A stretch of DNA of 64,000 nucleotides. Origin: Neorhizobium sp. NCHU2750 (lineage in GTDB: Bacteria; Pseudomonadota; Alphaproteobacteria; Rhizobiales; Rhizobiaceae). The notes under the pieces were generated by a model that saw only the letters and a list, made by a program, of their open reading frames with translations, did not search any database and was not told the origin of the DNA. Each line of letters opens with the position of its first letter. Position 1 is the first letter of the stretch. Where the stretch lies: positions 3,224,001 to 3,288,000 of the forward strand of contig NZ_CP030827.1 of assembly GCF_003597675.1 (NCBI RefSeq), read 5' to 3'. Of the stretch, positions 8,727 to 16,256 are shown piece after piece. Made by a program: the position numbers and the translations under genes.

Positions 8727-9664
8727 GAGTAATGCACCTGCTTGTCCTGCACCCGGTACTGGAAGAACATCAGCACGACGAGGATGGCGAGGAAGACGAC
8801 GGTCATTGCCGAGGCATAGCCGACCCGCAGATAGACGAAGCCTTCCTGGTAGATCGTGTAGAGCAGCACTTCCGAGGCCTTGTTCGGGCCGCCTTCGGTG
8901 AGCGTCTTGACCGTCTCGAACACCTTGACCGAATTGATGATGCTGATCGTGGTGACGAACAACGTCGTCGGCCCGAGCATCGGCCAGGTGACCAGCCGGA
9001 ACCGGTCCCAGGCGGATTTCGCCCCGTCGATCTCGGCTGCCGAATAGAGCTCCCGCGGAATGGCGGTAAGGCCGGCGAGGAACAGCACCAGGTTGAAGCC
9101 GACAGACTGCCAGACGCCGATGATCGACAGGCTGTAGAGAACCATGCCGGCCGAGCCGAGCCAGTTCGGCCCGGTAACGCCGATCATCGCGAGCATGGCA
9201 TTGATCGGCCCGATCGTCGGGTGGAAGAGATATTGCCACACGGTCGCCATGGCGACGAGCAGTGATGCGACCGGCAGGAAATAGGCGGTGCGGAAGAACG
9301 ACTTGCCGATCCCTTCCGCCTCGATCAGCATGGCAAGACCGAGCGCCATGAAGATCGAAACCGGCGTCACGATCACGGCATAGACGGTCGTGTTCCACAG
9401 CGACTTCTGGAACGTCCGGTCGGAGAACAGCTCGCTGTAATTATCGAAGCCGACGAATTCGAAGCCCGGATAGCCGAGCTCGAAATTGGTGAAACCGAGA
9501 AAGATCACGGCCGCCACCGGCAGGATGATGAACAGGAAGACCAGCACGATGGCCGGCAGCGACAGCATGATGCCGGCACGCGCCTCGTGGCGTTCGGCGG
9601 CCGATTGCCGGGCCTTGGGTATGACCGGTGCTGCATCGATCGAAGTTGCGGCCATGTCAGCCAT
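8723..9664 (-). CDS. carbohydrate-type ABC importer permease (MalF/UgpA type)
   Basis: Inner-membrane permease of 313 aa, with a cytoplasmic N-tail followed by six helices. The EAA motif SAAEIDGAKSAWDRFRLVTW is clear. It overlaps the ATPase gene stop by 8 bases upstream and the second permease by 4 bases downstream. It pairs with the 282-aa permease to form the transport pore. Confidence 0.9.
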   Translation of the reverse strand: MADMAATSIDAAPVIPKARQSAAERHEARAGIMLSLPAIVLVFLFIILPVAAVIFLGFTNFELGYPGFEFVGFDNYSELFSDRTFQKSLWNTTVYAVIVTPVSIFMALGLAMLIEAEGIGKSFFRTAYFLPVASLLVAMATVWQYLFHPTIGPINAMLAMIGVTGPNWLGSAGMVLYSLSIIGVWQSVGFNLVLFLAGLTAIPRELYSAAEIDGAKSAWDRFRLVTWPMLGPTTLFVTTISIINSVKVFETVKTLTEGGPNKASEVLLYTIYQEGFVYLRVGYASAMTVVFLAILVVLMFFQYRVQDKQVHYS

Positions 9665-10826
9665 GGGCCGCCTCCCTCATCGCATTTTCCGCCAGCGGCG
9701 CCGAGGCAAGCCGGGCACCATCGGCACCGAAGACGAAAATATGCTGGGCGGCCGCCGAAAGGCGAACCGGTGCGCCGGAGACAAGGCCTGCACCTTCGGC
9801 CGGCGTCACCTTGGCGATCATCGTCTCGCCGATCGCATCGAGACGGCAATAGACGATGATTTCCGAGCCGAGGAACTCGACCCGCTCGACATGCGCGGGC
9901 AACCCCACGTCGCCCGAGCGCGATACCCGAACAAATTCCGGCCGGATACCGAGCGTGACCTGGCTGCTTGCCGCAAGATTGCGATCGGCCAGCACGCAGC
10001 GCTCGGTCCCGAGCGCCACGATACCATTGTCTTCCACCTGCGAGGCAATCAGGTTGATGCGCGGCTGGCCGACGAATTTCGCCACTTCGATATGCTGCGG
10101 ATCGTCATAGATCACCTGCGGCGGGGCAAGCTGCAGCAGCGAGCCGCCGATCATCACCGCCACCCGGTCCGCCATCGACAAAGCTTCCGCCTGGTCATGG
10201 GTGACATAGACGGTCGGCACACCGGCGCGGCGGTGCAGTTCGACGATCTCGCCGCGGGCATGGACGCGCAGGTTGGCATCGAGGTTCGACAGCGGCTCAT
10301 CCATCAGGAACACTGCCGGGCGGCGCACCATGGCACGGGCAAGCGCCACGCGCTGGCGCTGGCCACCGGACATCTGGCCGGGCTTGCGGTCGAGAAGATG
10401 GTCGATCTTGAGCGAAGTCGCCATCTCGCGCACGTCGCGATGGATATCGGCAACGGCCTTGCGCTGGCCCGGCATCAGCGGTGCGACGAAAGGAATGCGC
10501 TGTGCCCGCGTCAGCCGGCGCATGACGAGCGGCACGGCAATGTTCTGCGCCGCCGTCAGATGCGGATAGAGCGCATAGGACTGGAACACCATCGCGACAT
10601 TGCGGTCAGCCGCCTGAACCTGGCTCACTTCGCGCCCGTCGATAACGATCTCGCCGCTGTCGGAGGTTTCCAGACCCGCGAGGATGCGCAGAAGCGTACT
10701 CTTGCCGCAGCCAGACGGACCGACCAGCGCGATGAACTCGCCCGGCTCTGCATCAAGGCTCACACCCTTGAGGATCTGGTTGCCGCCGAAGGATTTCTGG
10801 ATGTTGTTGAGAGTGAGCGCGCTCAT
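9657..10826 (-). CDS. ABC importer ATP-binding protein (UgpC/MsmK type)
   Basis: ATPase subunit of 389 aa. Walker A GPSGCGKSTLL, signature MSGGQRQRVALARAM and Walker B VFLMDEPLSNLDANLR are all intact, followed by the switch His in VTHDQAEA. The C-terminal 130 or so residues form a TOBE/MalK-like regulatory domain. The start overlaps the phosphoesterase stop (ATGA). It would energise the two permeases encoded just after it. Confidence 0.93.
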   Translation of the reverse strand: MSALTLNNIQKSFGGNQILKGVSLDAEPGEFIALVGPSGCGKSTLLRILAGLETSDSGEIVIDGREVSQVQAADRNVAMVFQSYALYPHLTAAQNIAVPLVMRRLTRAQRIPFVAPLMPGQRKAVADIHRDVREMATSLKIDHLLDRKPGQMSGGQRQRVALARAMVRRPAVFLMDEPLSNLDANLRVHARGEIVELHRRAGVPTVYVTHDQAEALSMADRVAVMIGGSLLQLAPPQVIYDDPQHIEVAKFVGQPRINLIASQVEDNGIVALGTERCVLADRNLAASSQVTLGIRPEFVRVSRSGDVGLPAHVERVEFLGSEIIVYCRLDAIGETMIAKVTPAEGAGLVSGAPVRLSAAAQHIFVFGADGARLASAPLAENAMREAAHG

Positions 10827-11689
10827 TCGGCGGCCTCCTCCTGCGCCCGGCGATGCGACTTCGCCGCCGGGCCGCCCTTGGGGGCAGAGGCCGGATAGAC
10901 TTCGTGGATGACGTCGTCGATGTAATGGGCGGTCGTGCCCGGCACGGCGACGATCTCGCTTTGAACCTCGTCGCCGAATTCATGCACGACGGCGCCGATC
11001 AGCCGCTCGCCCGGCATTTCGCGCTCCAACGTGTCGATGATGAAGGCGGCCGAAGGACCCCAGACGATCGAGGTGTCCTTGAACCTGCCCTTCCAGGCCC
11101 AGTGCAGATGGCCGCTGGCAAACAGCGGCACGTCATGCTCAGCCATCAGGTCGAAGAAACGCTGGCGCTGGGCGGGGCGAAACCCCCAATAGCCCGTGTC
11201 GCCTTCTTCCGGATCATCGACAAACAGCGGCTTGTGGGAAAACAGCGCCAGCCGGCGTCCGTTGCGCTCCTCGAATGCGGTCCGCAACCATTCGAACTGC
11301 GCTTCCTCTTCTTCGTCCTCGTGACCGACGAGAAGCGCGTTGAGCCCAACGAAACGCCAGCCGTTCGCATCCTCAATGAAACGGTCGCTGCCGGTCAGAT
11401 CGCGCCAGCGCTTCAGGCGCTCGGCATTGACCGGCTGGTGCGAACCCGGCAGATGGCCGACATCGTGATTGCCGGGAATGATCAGCATCGGCGCAGTGGC
11501 CTGCCGCATCAGGTCCATCGAGAAGGTGATGTCGTGGTCCTTGTCGGCACCATCGACGGAGAGATCGCCGGTATGGATGATCAGGTCGGCCTTCTGGTCC
11601 TCGATCCAGGTCAGGAGCGGTTCCCAATTGCCGTTGAAATGGGGCTTCTCCGGGCTGAAATGGGTATCGGTGATCTGGATGACTTTCAT
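10823..11689 (-). CDS. calcineurin-like metallophosphoesterase (Icc/GpdQ type)
   Basis: Phosphodiesterase of 288 aa in the calcineurin-like family. The metal motifs are in order: ITDTHF, HTGDL, IPGNHD, SHKPLF and SGHLHW. No signal peptide is visible, so it acts in the cytoplasm. This class includes CpdA (cAMP) and GpdQ (glycerophosphodiesters). As first gene of a sugar/glycerophosphate-type ABC operon with coupled translation, hydrolysis of an imported phosphodiester is the most economical idea, but this is inferred from context. Confidence 0.88.
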   Translation of the reverse strand: MKVIQITDTHFSPEKPHFNGNWEPLLTWIEDQKADLIIHTGDLSVDGADKDHDITFSMDLMRQATAPMLIIPGNHDVGHLPGSHQPVNAERLKRWRDLTGSDRFIEDANGWRFVGLNALLVGHEDEEEEAQFEWLRTAFEERNGRRLALFSHKPLFVDDPEEGDTGYWGFRPAQRQRFFDLMAEHDVPLFASGHLHWAWKGRFKDTSIVWGPSAAFIIDTLEREMPGERLIGAVVHEFGDEVQSEIVAVPGTTAHYIDDVIHEVYPASAPKGGPAAKSHRRAQEEAAE

Positions 11690-11805
11690 GGTCGGCTCTC
11701 CGGTCTTTCGGGGCGCGTACCAAAGCTTGGCGGCACGCTGTTGCGAGCCTCCTTAGTCCCGGCTTGTGTCAGGCTGGTAACAAGCCTTTCCAACGGCTTT
11801 TCATT

Positions 11806-11833
11806 TTGGTCACAAAAGCTTCACGCTGACCAA
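11806..11833. promoter_or_regulatory. inverted repeat TTGGTCA-N14-TGACCAA in divergent promoter
   Basis: Perfect 7-base arms separated by 14 bases lie between the divergent phosphoesterase and FAD oxidoreductase genes, about 115 bases from each start. It may be an operator for one or both transcription units. The protein that would bind is unknown. Confidence 0.4.
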
Positions 11834-11948
11834 GAGACCGCGGGACAAGATCATCGCGATGACGGAGGAAAGGGCTTTCCGTGTCGTATATCGACTGGGC
11901 CGCGACAAGAACTGTCGCTAATCTCTGGGCCACATTCAGGAGACGGCA

Positions 11949-14510
11949 ATGGCAGAATTTCCAACAAAGGCAAAAGTGGTCATCATCGGTCTGGGCGGCA
12001 TCGTCGGCGCCTCGATCGCCCACCATCTGGTGGAGCGCGGCTGGGACGACATTGTCGGCATCGACAAGTCCGGTATCCCGACCGATATCGGCTCGACCGC
12101 CCATGCCTCGGACTTCTGCTACACGACGAGCCACGACTATCTGTCGGTCTGGACCACCCAGTATTCGATCGATTTCTATGAGAAGATGGGCCACTACGCC
12201 CGTATCGGCGGCCTTGAAGTCGCCCGCACCGGCGATGATGCCTGGATGGAAGAGATCAAGCGCAAGCTGACCTCCGCCAAGGCTTTCGGCACCCGCGCCC
12301 ATTATGTCTCGCCCGCCGAGATCAAGGAAAAATTCCCGCTGATCGAGGAGGATCAGGTGCAGGGCGGCATGTATGATCCCGATGCCGGCCTCGTCATTCC
12401 CCGCTCGCAGACCGTCGCCGGCAAGCTCGTCGATGCAGCCGAAAGGGCCGGCAAGCTGCAGGTCTTCGGCAATACGCCGGCGAAGTCGCTGATCGTCGAG
12501 AACGGCCGCATCAAGGGTGTCGTCACCCATCGCGGCACGATCATGGCCGATTACGTCATCGTCTGCGCCGGCATCTGGGGCCGCCTGATCGCCGAAATGG
12601 TCGGCGAGGACCTGCCCGTCATGCCGGTCGATCACCCGCTCACCTTCTTCGGCCCCTATAACGAGTTCGAAGGCACCGGCAAGGAGATCGGCTTCCCGCT
12701 TTTGCGCGACCAGGGCAATTCCGCCTATATGCGCGACACCGGCGACCCGAACACGACCGAGGGCGGCCAGATCGAATGGGGCTATTACGAGACAGCAAAC
12801 CCGCGCCTCTGCCATCCGCGTGACATTCTCGAAAAGCACGAGGCGCGCCTGTCACCGTCTCAGCGCGACCTCGACATGGAGCAGATCCTTGAACCACTCG
12901 AAAAGGCGATGGAACTGACCCCGATCCTCGGCGAACTCGGCTACAATGAAGGCCATTCCTTCAACGGCCTCTTACAGGTGTCTGCCGCCGGCGGCCCTTC
13001 CTGCGGCGAAAGCCAGAAGGTCCGCGGCCTCTGGTATTGCGTCGCCATCTGGGTCAAGGACGGCCCCGGCTACGGCAAGCTGATCGCCGACTGGATGACC
13101 GATGGCCGCACCGAAGTCGACCACAACTCGATCGACTATTCCCGCTTCTACCCGCACCAGCTGACCGAGGAATTCATCCACGGCCGCACCTATGAAGCGG
13201 CCCAGAAGATCTATTTCCCCGCTGTCCACCCGCGCGAGCCCTATGCGACCGGCCGCAACGCCAAGCGCTCGCCCTTCTACGAGCGCGAAAAGGAACTCGG
13301 CGGCTACTTCATGGAACTCGGCGGCTGGGAACGTGCCCACGGCTATGCCGCCAACGAACATCTGCTCGAAAAATACGCCGACAAGGTGCCGGTGCGCGAG
13401 AACGAATGGGACAACCGCCATTTCTGGCGTGTCTCCAATGCCGAACATCTGGCGATGAGCGAGGATTGCGGCATCGTCAACCTATCGCATTTCCACATGG
13501 TCGACATCGAGGGTCCCGACCACGTCGAGCTGCTCGAATGGCTCTGCGCCGCGAAGATCGGCGGGGACGCCAATATCGGCAAGGGCATCTACACCCACTT
13601 CCTCGACGACGAGGGCATGGTGCGCGCCGACTTCACCGTCTTCCGCATGGAAGACCGTGGCCGCCTCGTCAACGGCGCCGATGCCGGCCCGCGCGATTAC
13701 CACTACATGAAGCGCATCGCCGAGGACAAAGGCCTCGACGTGACGATCACCGACGTCTCGGAACAGTTCATCACCATCGGCATCTGGGGCCCGAATGCCC
13801 GCGATACGCTGAAAAAGGTTGTCGCCGACCCGGCCGGACTCGACGTCGAGAATTTCGCCTTCGCCGCCATCAAGCCGATCGAGATCGCCGGCAAAAAGGT
13901 CTCCGCCTTCCGCATTTCCTATGTCGGCGAACAGGGCTGGGAACTGCATATGAAATACGAGGACGGCCTCGCCGTATGGGATGCCCTGCGTGCAACGGGC
14001 GTCATGGCCTTCGGCGTCGAGACCTATGCAAACTCGCGGCGCATGGAAAAGTCGCTGCGCCTGCAGAACGGTGATCTTCTTACCCAGTATAACCTGATCG
14101 AGGCCGACCTTGCCCGCCCCAAGGTCAAGGAAGCCGATTTCCGCGGCAAGGCCAAGCATCTGGAATACAAGGCTAGGCCCCACCAGCCGGCGATGCTCTG
14201 CACCCTCGTCATGACCGACAACACCGATGCGTCAGGCGTCAAGCGCTACCCGGTCGGCTCCATGCCGGTGATGGACCCCGACACCGGCAAGACGCTGGTG
14301 GATGAACTCGGCCGCCTCTCCTACACGACCTCGGTCGCCTATGGCCCGACCATCGGCAAGAACATCGCGCTTGCATATCTGCCGCACGACTATGCCCAGG
14401 TCGGCCGCAAGCTGACGGTCAATTATTTCAACGAGGACTTCCCGGTGGAAGTGGCAGCCGTCGGCTACAAGCCGCTCTACGACCCGGAGAATTTGAAACC
14501 GAGGACGTAG
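11949..14510 (+). CDS. FAD-dependent oxidoreductase with GcvT domain (dimethylglycine/sarcosine dehydrogenase-like)
   Basis: An 853-aa two-domain enzyme. Residues about 8-390 form a DAO-type FAD domain (VVIIGLGGIVGASIAHHL dinucleotide motif). Residues about 420-850 form the folate-binding GcvT and C-terminal barrel domains, as in dimethylglycine and sarcosine dehydrogenases. GSTAHASDF aligns with the GSTWHAAGL segment of dimethylglycine dehydrogenase whose His carries covalent FAD, so covalent flavin is likely. It would oxidatively demethylate an N-methylated amine and pass the one-carbon unit to tetrahydrofolate; the actual substrate is unknown. AGGAG lies 7 bases before the ATG. The gene stands alone, divergent from the ABC/phosphoesterase operon. 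Confidence 0.88.
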   Translation: MAEFPTKAKVVIIGLGGIVGASIAHHLVERGWDDIVGIDKSGIPTDIGSTAHASDFCYTTSHDYLSVWTTQYSIDFYEKMGHYARIGGLEVARTGDDAWMEEIKRKLTSAKAFGTRAHYVSPAEIKEKFPLIEEDQVQGGMYDPDAGLVIPRSQTVAGKLVDAAERAGKLQVFGNTPAKSLIVENGRIKGVVTHRGTIMADYVIVCAGIWGRLIAEMVGEDLPVMPVDHPLTFFGPYNEFEGTGKEIGFPLLRDQGNSAYMRDTGDPNTTEGGQIEWGYYETANPRLCHPRDILEKHEARLSPSQRDLDMEQILEPLEKAMELTPILGELGYNEGHSFNGLLQVSAAGGPSCGESQKVRGLWYCVAIWVKDGPGYGKLIADWMTDGRTEVDHNSIDYSRFYPHQLTEEFIHGRTYEAAQKIYFPAVHPREPYATGRNAKRSPFYEREKELGGYFMELGGWERAHGYAANEHLLEKYADKVPVRENEWDNRHFWRVSNAEHLAMSEDCGIVNLSHFHMVDIEGPDHVELLEWLCAAKIGGDANIGKGIYTHFLDDEGMVRADFTVFRMEDRGRLVNGADAGPRDYHYMKRIAEDKGLDVTITDVSEQFITIGIWGPNARDTLKKVVADPAGLDVENFAFAAIKPIEIAGKKVSAFRISYVGEQGWELHMKYEDGLAVWDALRATGVMAFGVETYANSRRMEKSLRLQNGDLLTQYNLIEADLARPKVKEADFRGKAKHLEYKARPHQPAMLCTLVMTDNTDASGVKRYPVGSMPVMDPDTGKTLVDELGRLSYTTSVAYGPTIGKNIALAYLPHDYAQVGRKLTVNYFNEDFPVEVAAVGYKPLYDPENLKPRT

Positions 14511-14521
14511 TCGCCTCCCCG

Positions 14522-14641
14522 CCCCTCATTCCTGTGCCTGTCACAGGAATCCAGCCGACGCGCGTCCGCGCGTCGAGAAGACTCCTTTCAGCCCAAAGAC
14601 TTGGGCTGGCTGGATTCCTGTCACAAGGACAGGAATGAGGG
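14522..14641. repeat. long inverted-repeat intergenic element
   Basis: The two ends, about 33 bases each, are near-perfect reverse complements (CCCTCATTCCTGT... and ...ACAGGAATGAGG), both containing a GTCACAGGAATCCAGCC-type inner part. The middle holds further short palindromes (GACGCGCGTC, AGCCCAAAGACTTGGGCT). It lies between convergent genes and may fold as one long hairpin. It differs in sequence from the other repeats here. Confidence 0.75.
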
Positions 14642-14672
14642 CTGTGATTGTGTCTCCCTCGCTCCAGAAACC

Positions 14673-16064
14673 TCAGGCGCTCTGCCGGTAGGCCGCCTCG
14701 CCCCGCGTCTCCAGGCGTTCGGCAATCTCCATCGCGACCTGCTTTGCCTGGTCGCGGATGTTCGGCACCGCAGTGATCTCCCAGAACTGTCCCGCCGTCA
14801 GCGCCCCGACGGCATAAAGGCCCGGCCTGACATTGCCCTCGGGACAACACAGGCGCGAATGCCGGTCGACGCTCATCCCGAGCCCCAGTCTGTCCATACC
14901 GATCACCGAAGCCTCGCGCATCTGCTGCAGCAGCGGCGAATGCGCGATACCCGCCCGCTCCATGCCGGTACAGTTGACGATCCAGTCGACGGTAACATCC
15001 TTGATATCGCTCGTACCCCGCTTGCGGTAGCGGATGCCGATCCGGCCGGACACATCCTCGACCTCGCGGATGAAGCCCGCATGGACCACGACCGTTCCGT
15101 CGTCGATCAGCGGCTGGAAGCGCGCCGCCACCTGCGGTGCAAGCCGGTGCCGGTGAATATTCCACCATGCCAGTGCATGGCGCATGAACCGCGCCCGCTG
15201 AGCTTCATTGAGTTCCTGCCAGAGCGCCTGCGTGCGCGGCCGCAATCCGTCCATTAGCGCCCGCCAGTCGGCGCCGTCCCGCACCTGCGCTCTGAATGTC
15301 GCAAGGATATCGCTGATTTCCCGGCTTTTCTCCGGCAGGCGGGGTTCAACCGGGGCAGCATGGGCGGTGGTATGCCCATGCGGCACCAGCCCGCGGCGTG
15401 ACAGGACATGGATCCTGCCCCTATGTCCATGTGCACGCAAGGATAGGACCTGATCGATCATGGTCAGTCCCGAACCGAGAATACAGACCTCGTCCCGTGC
15501 CCCGATCGACGACAGCCAGCCGAGCCGCCAGGGATTTTGCACCACCCGATCCTGCAGGCTCGCAGGAATGAGCTTCGAGGAGATCGGCATATCCGCATTG
15601 CCGACGCCGAGACAAAGCGCAACGTTTCGCGCTTCAAGCACCGATCCGTTGTCGAGGTGAAACTCGACCGTCGTCTCTCCCGGCATCATGCAGGCTGTCG
15701 CCTTGGCCTTGATGAAATCGACCAGCGGTCGCTCGCCCCGCTGGCGCAGCAGCACAGCCAGCCGGTCCCTCAGGTAAAGGCCGTAATCGCCCCGTGAGGC
15801 GAAGTAGTTGCCCTCGGGATTGCGCCCCTTCTCTGTCAGCCAGTCGACGAAATCGGCGGGCTCATCCGGAAACACGCTCATCCGCGCGGCGGCCACATTC
15901 AGACGGTGCAAATGGAATTCGCTTCGATAGGCGGTGCCGCGGCCAAAGCCGGGATCATCGCCGACAATGGCGATCGATTGCCCGGATTTCAGCCCGCGGA
16001 GAAGATTGATTGTCAGGGCAATCGCGGAAAATCCGGAACCGACCACGGCGACGTCATAGATCAA
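14673..16064 (-). CDS. FAD/NAD(P)-binding protein, HI0933/NAD_binding_9 type
   Basis: A 463-aa flavoprotein-like oxidoreductase. The N-terminus YDVAVVGSGFSAIALTINLL is a Rossmann dinucleotide-binding motif, and a second such site is EVCILGSGLTMIDQVLSL near residue 190. The family (FAD-NAD(P)-binding, often next to transport or siderophore genes) lacks an assigned reaction. The start is TTG, with GGAGCGAGCCC in front. Neighbours (GcvT oxidoreductase convergent on one side, glucose dehydrogenase upstream on the same strand) give no firm clue. Confidence 0.8.
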   Translation of the reverse strand: MIYDVAVVGSGFSAIALTINLLRGLKSGQSIAIVGDDPGFGRGTAYRSEFHLHRLNVAAARMSVFPDEPADFVDWLTEKGRNPEGNYFASRGDYGLYLRDRLAVLLRQRGERPLVDFIKAKATACMMPGETTVEFHLDNGSVLEARNVALCLGVGNADMPISSKLIPASLQDRVVQNPWRLGWLSSIGARDEVCILGSGLTMIDQVLSLRAHGHRGRIHVLSRRGLVPHGHTTAHAAPVEPRLPEKSREISDILATFRAQVRDGADWRALMDGLRPRTQALWQELNEAQRARFMRHALAWWNIHRHRLAPQVAARFQPLIDDGTVVVHAGFIREVEDVSGRIGIRYRKRGTSDIKDVTVDWIVNCTGMERAGIAHSPLLQQMREASVIGMDRLGLGMSVDRHSRLCCPEGNVRPGLYAVGALTAGQFWEITAVPNIRDQAKQVAMEIAERLETRGEAAYRQSA

Positions 16065-16207
16065 GGGCTCGCTCCTGCTCTATTTCGGAATGCCGGTTGC
16101 CATGTCCTGGCCCCCGATAACACTACCAAATTAGTCGCGATTGAGCCGCTGTAAAGCCCCAACTTGGAGCAGGTCATGGCAAAAGCCTGAGTGCAGAAAC
16201 GAAAAGA

Positions 16208-16230
16208 CCGCGGCATTCTTCATGCCGCGG
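16208..16230 (-). terminator. intrinsic terminator of glucose dehydrogenase gene
   Basis: Perfect 9-base arms (CCGCGGCAT / ATGCCGCGG) with a 5-base loop lie 27 bases past the gcd stop. Leftward transcription then meets a T-rich stretch (TCTTTTC). Confidence 0.75.
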
Positions 16231-16256
16231 CCCTGATTTTCAGAAAGATCTGCCGA

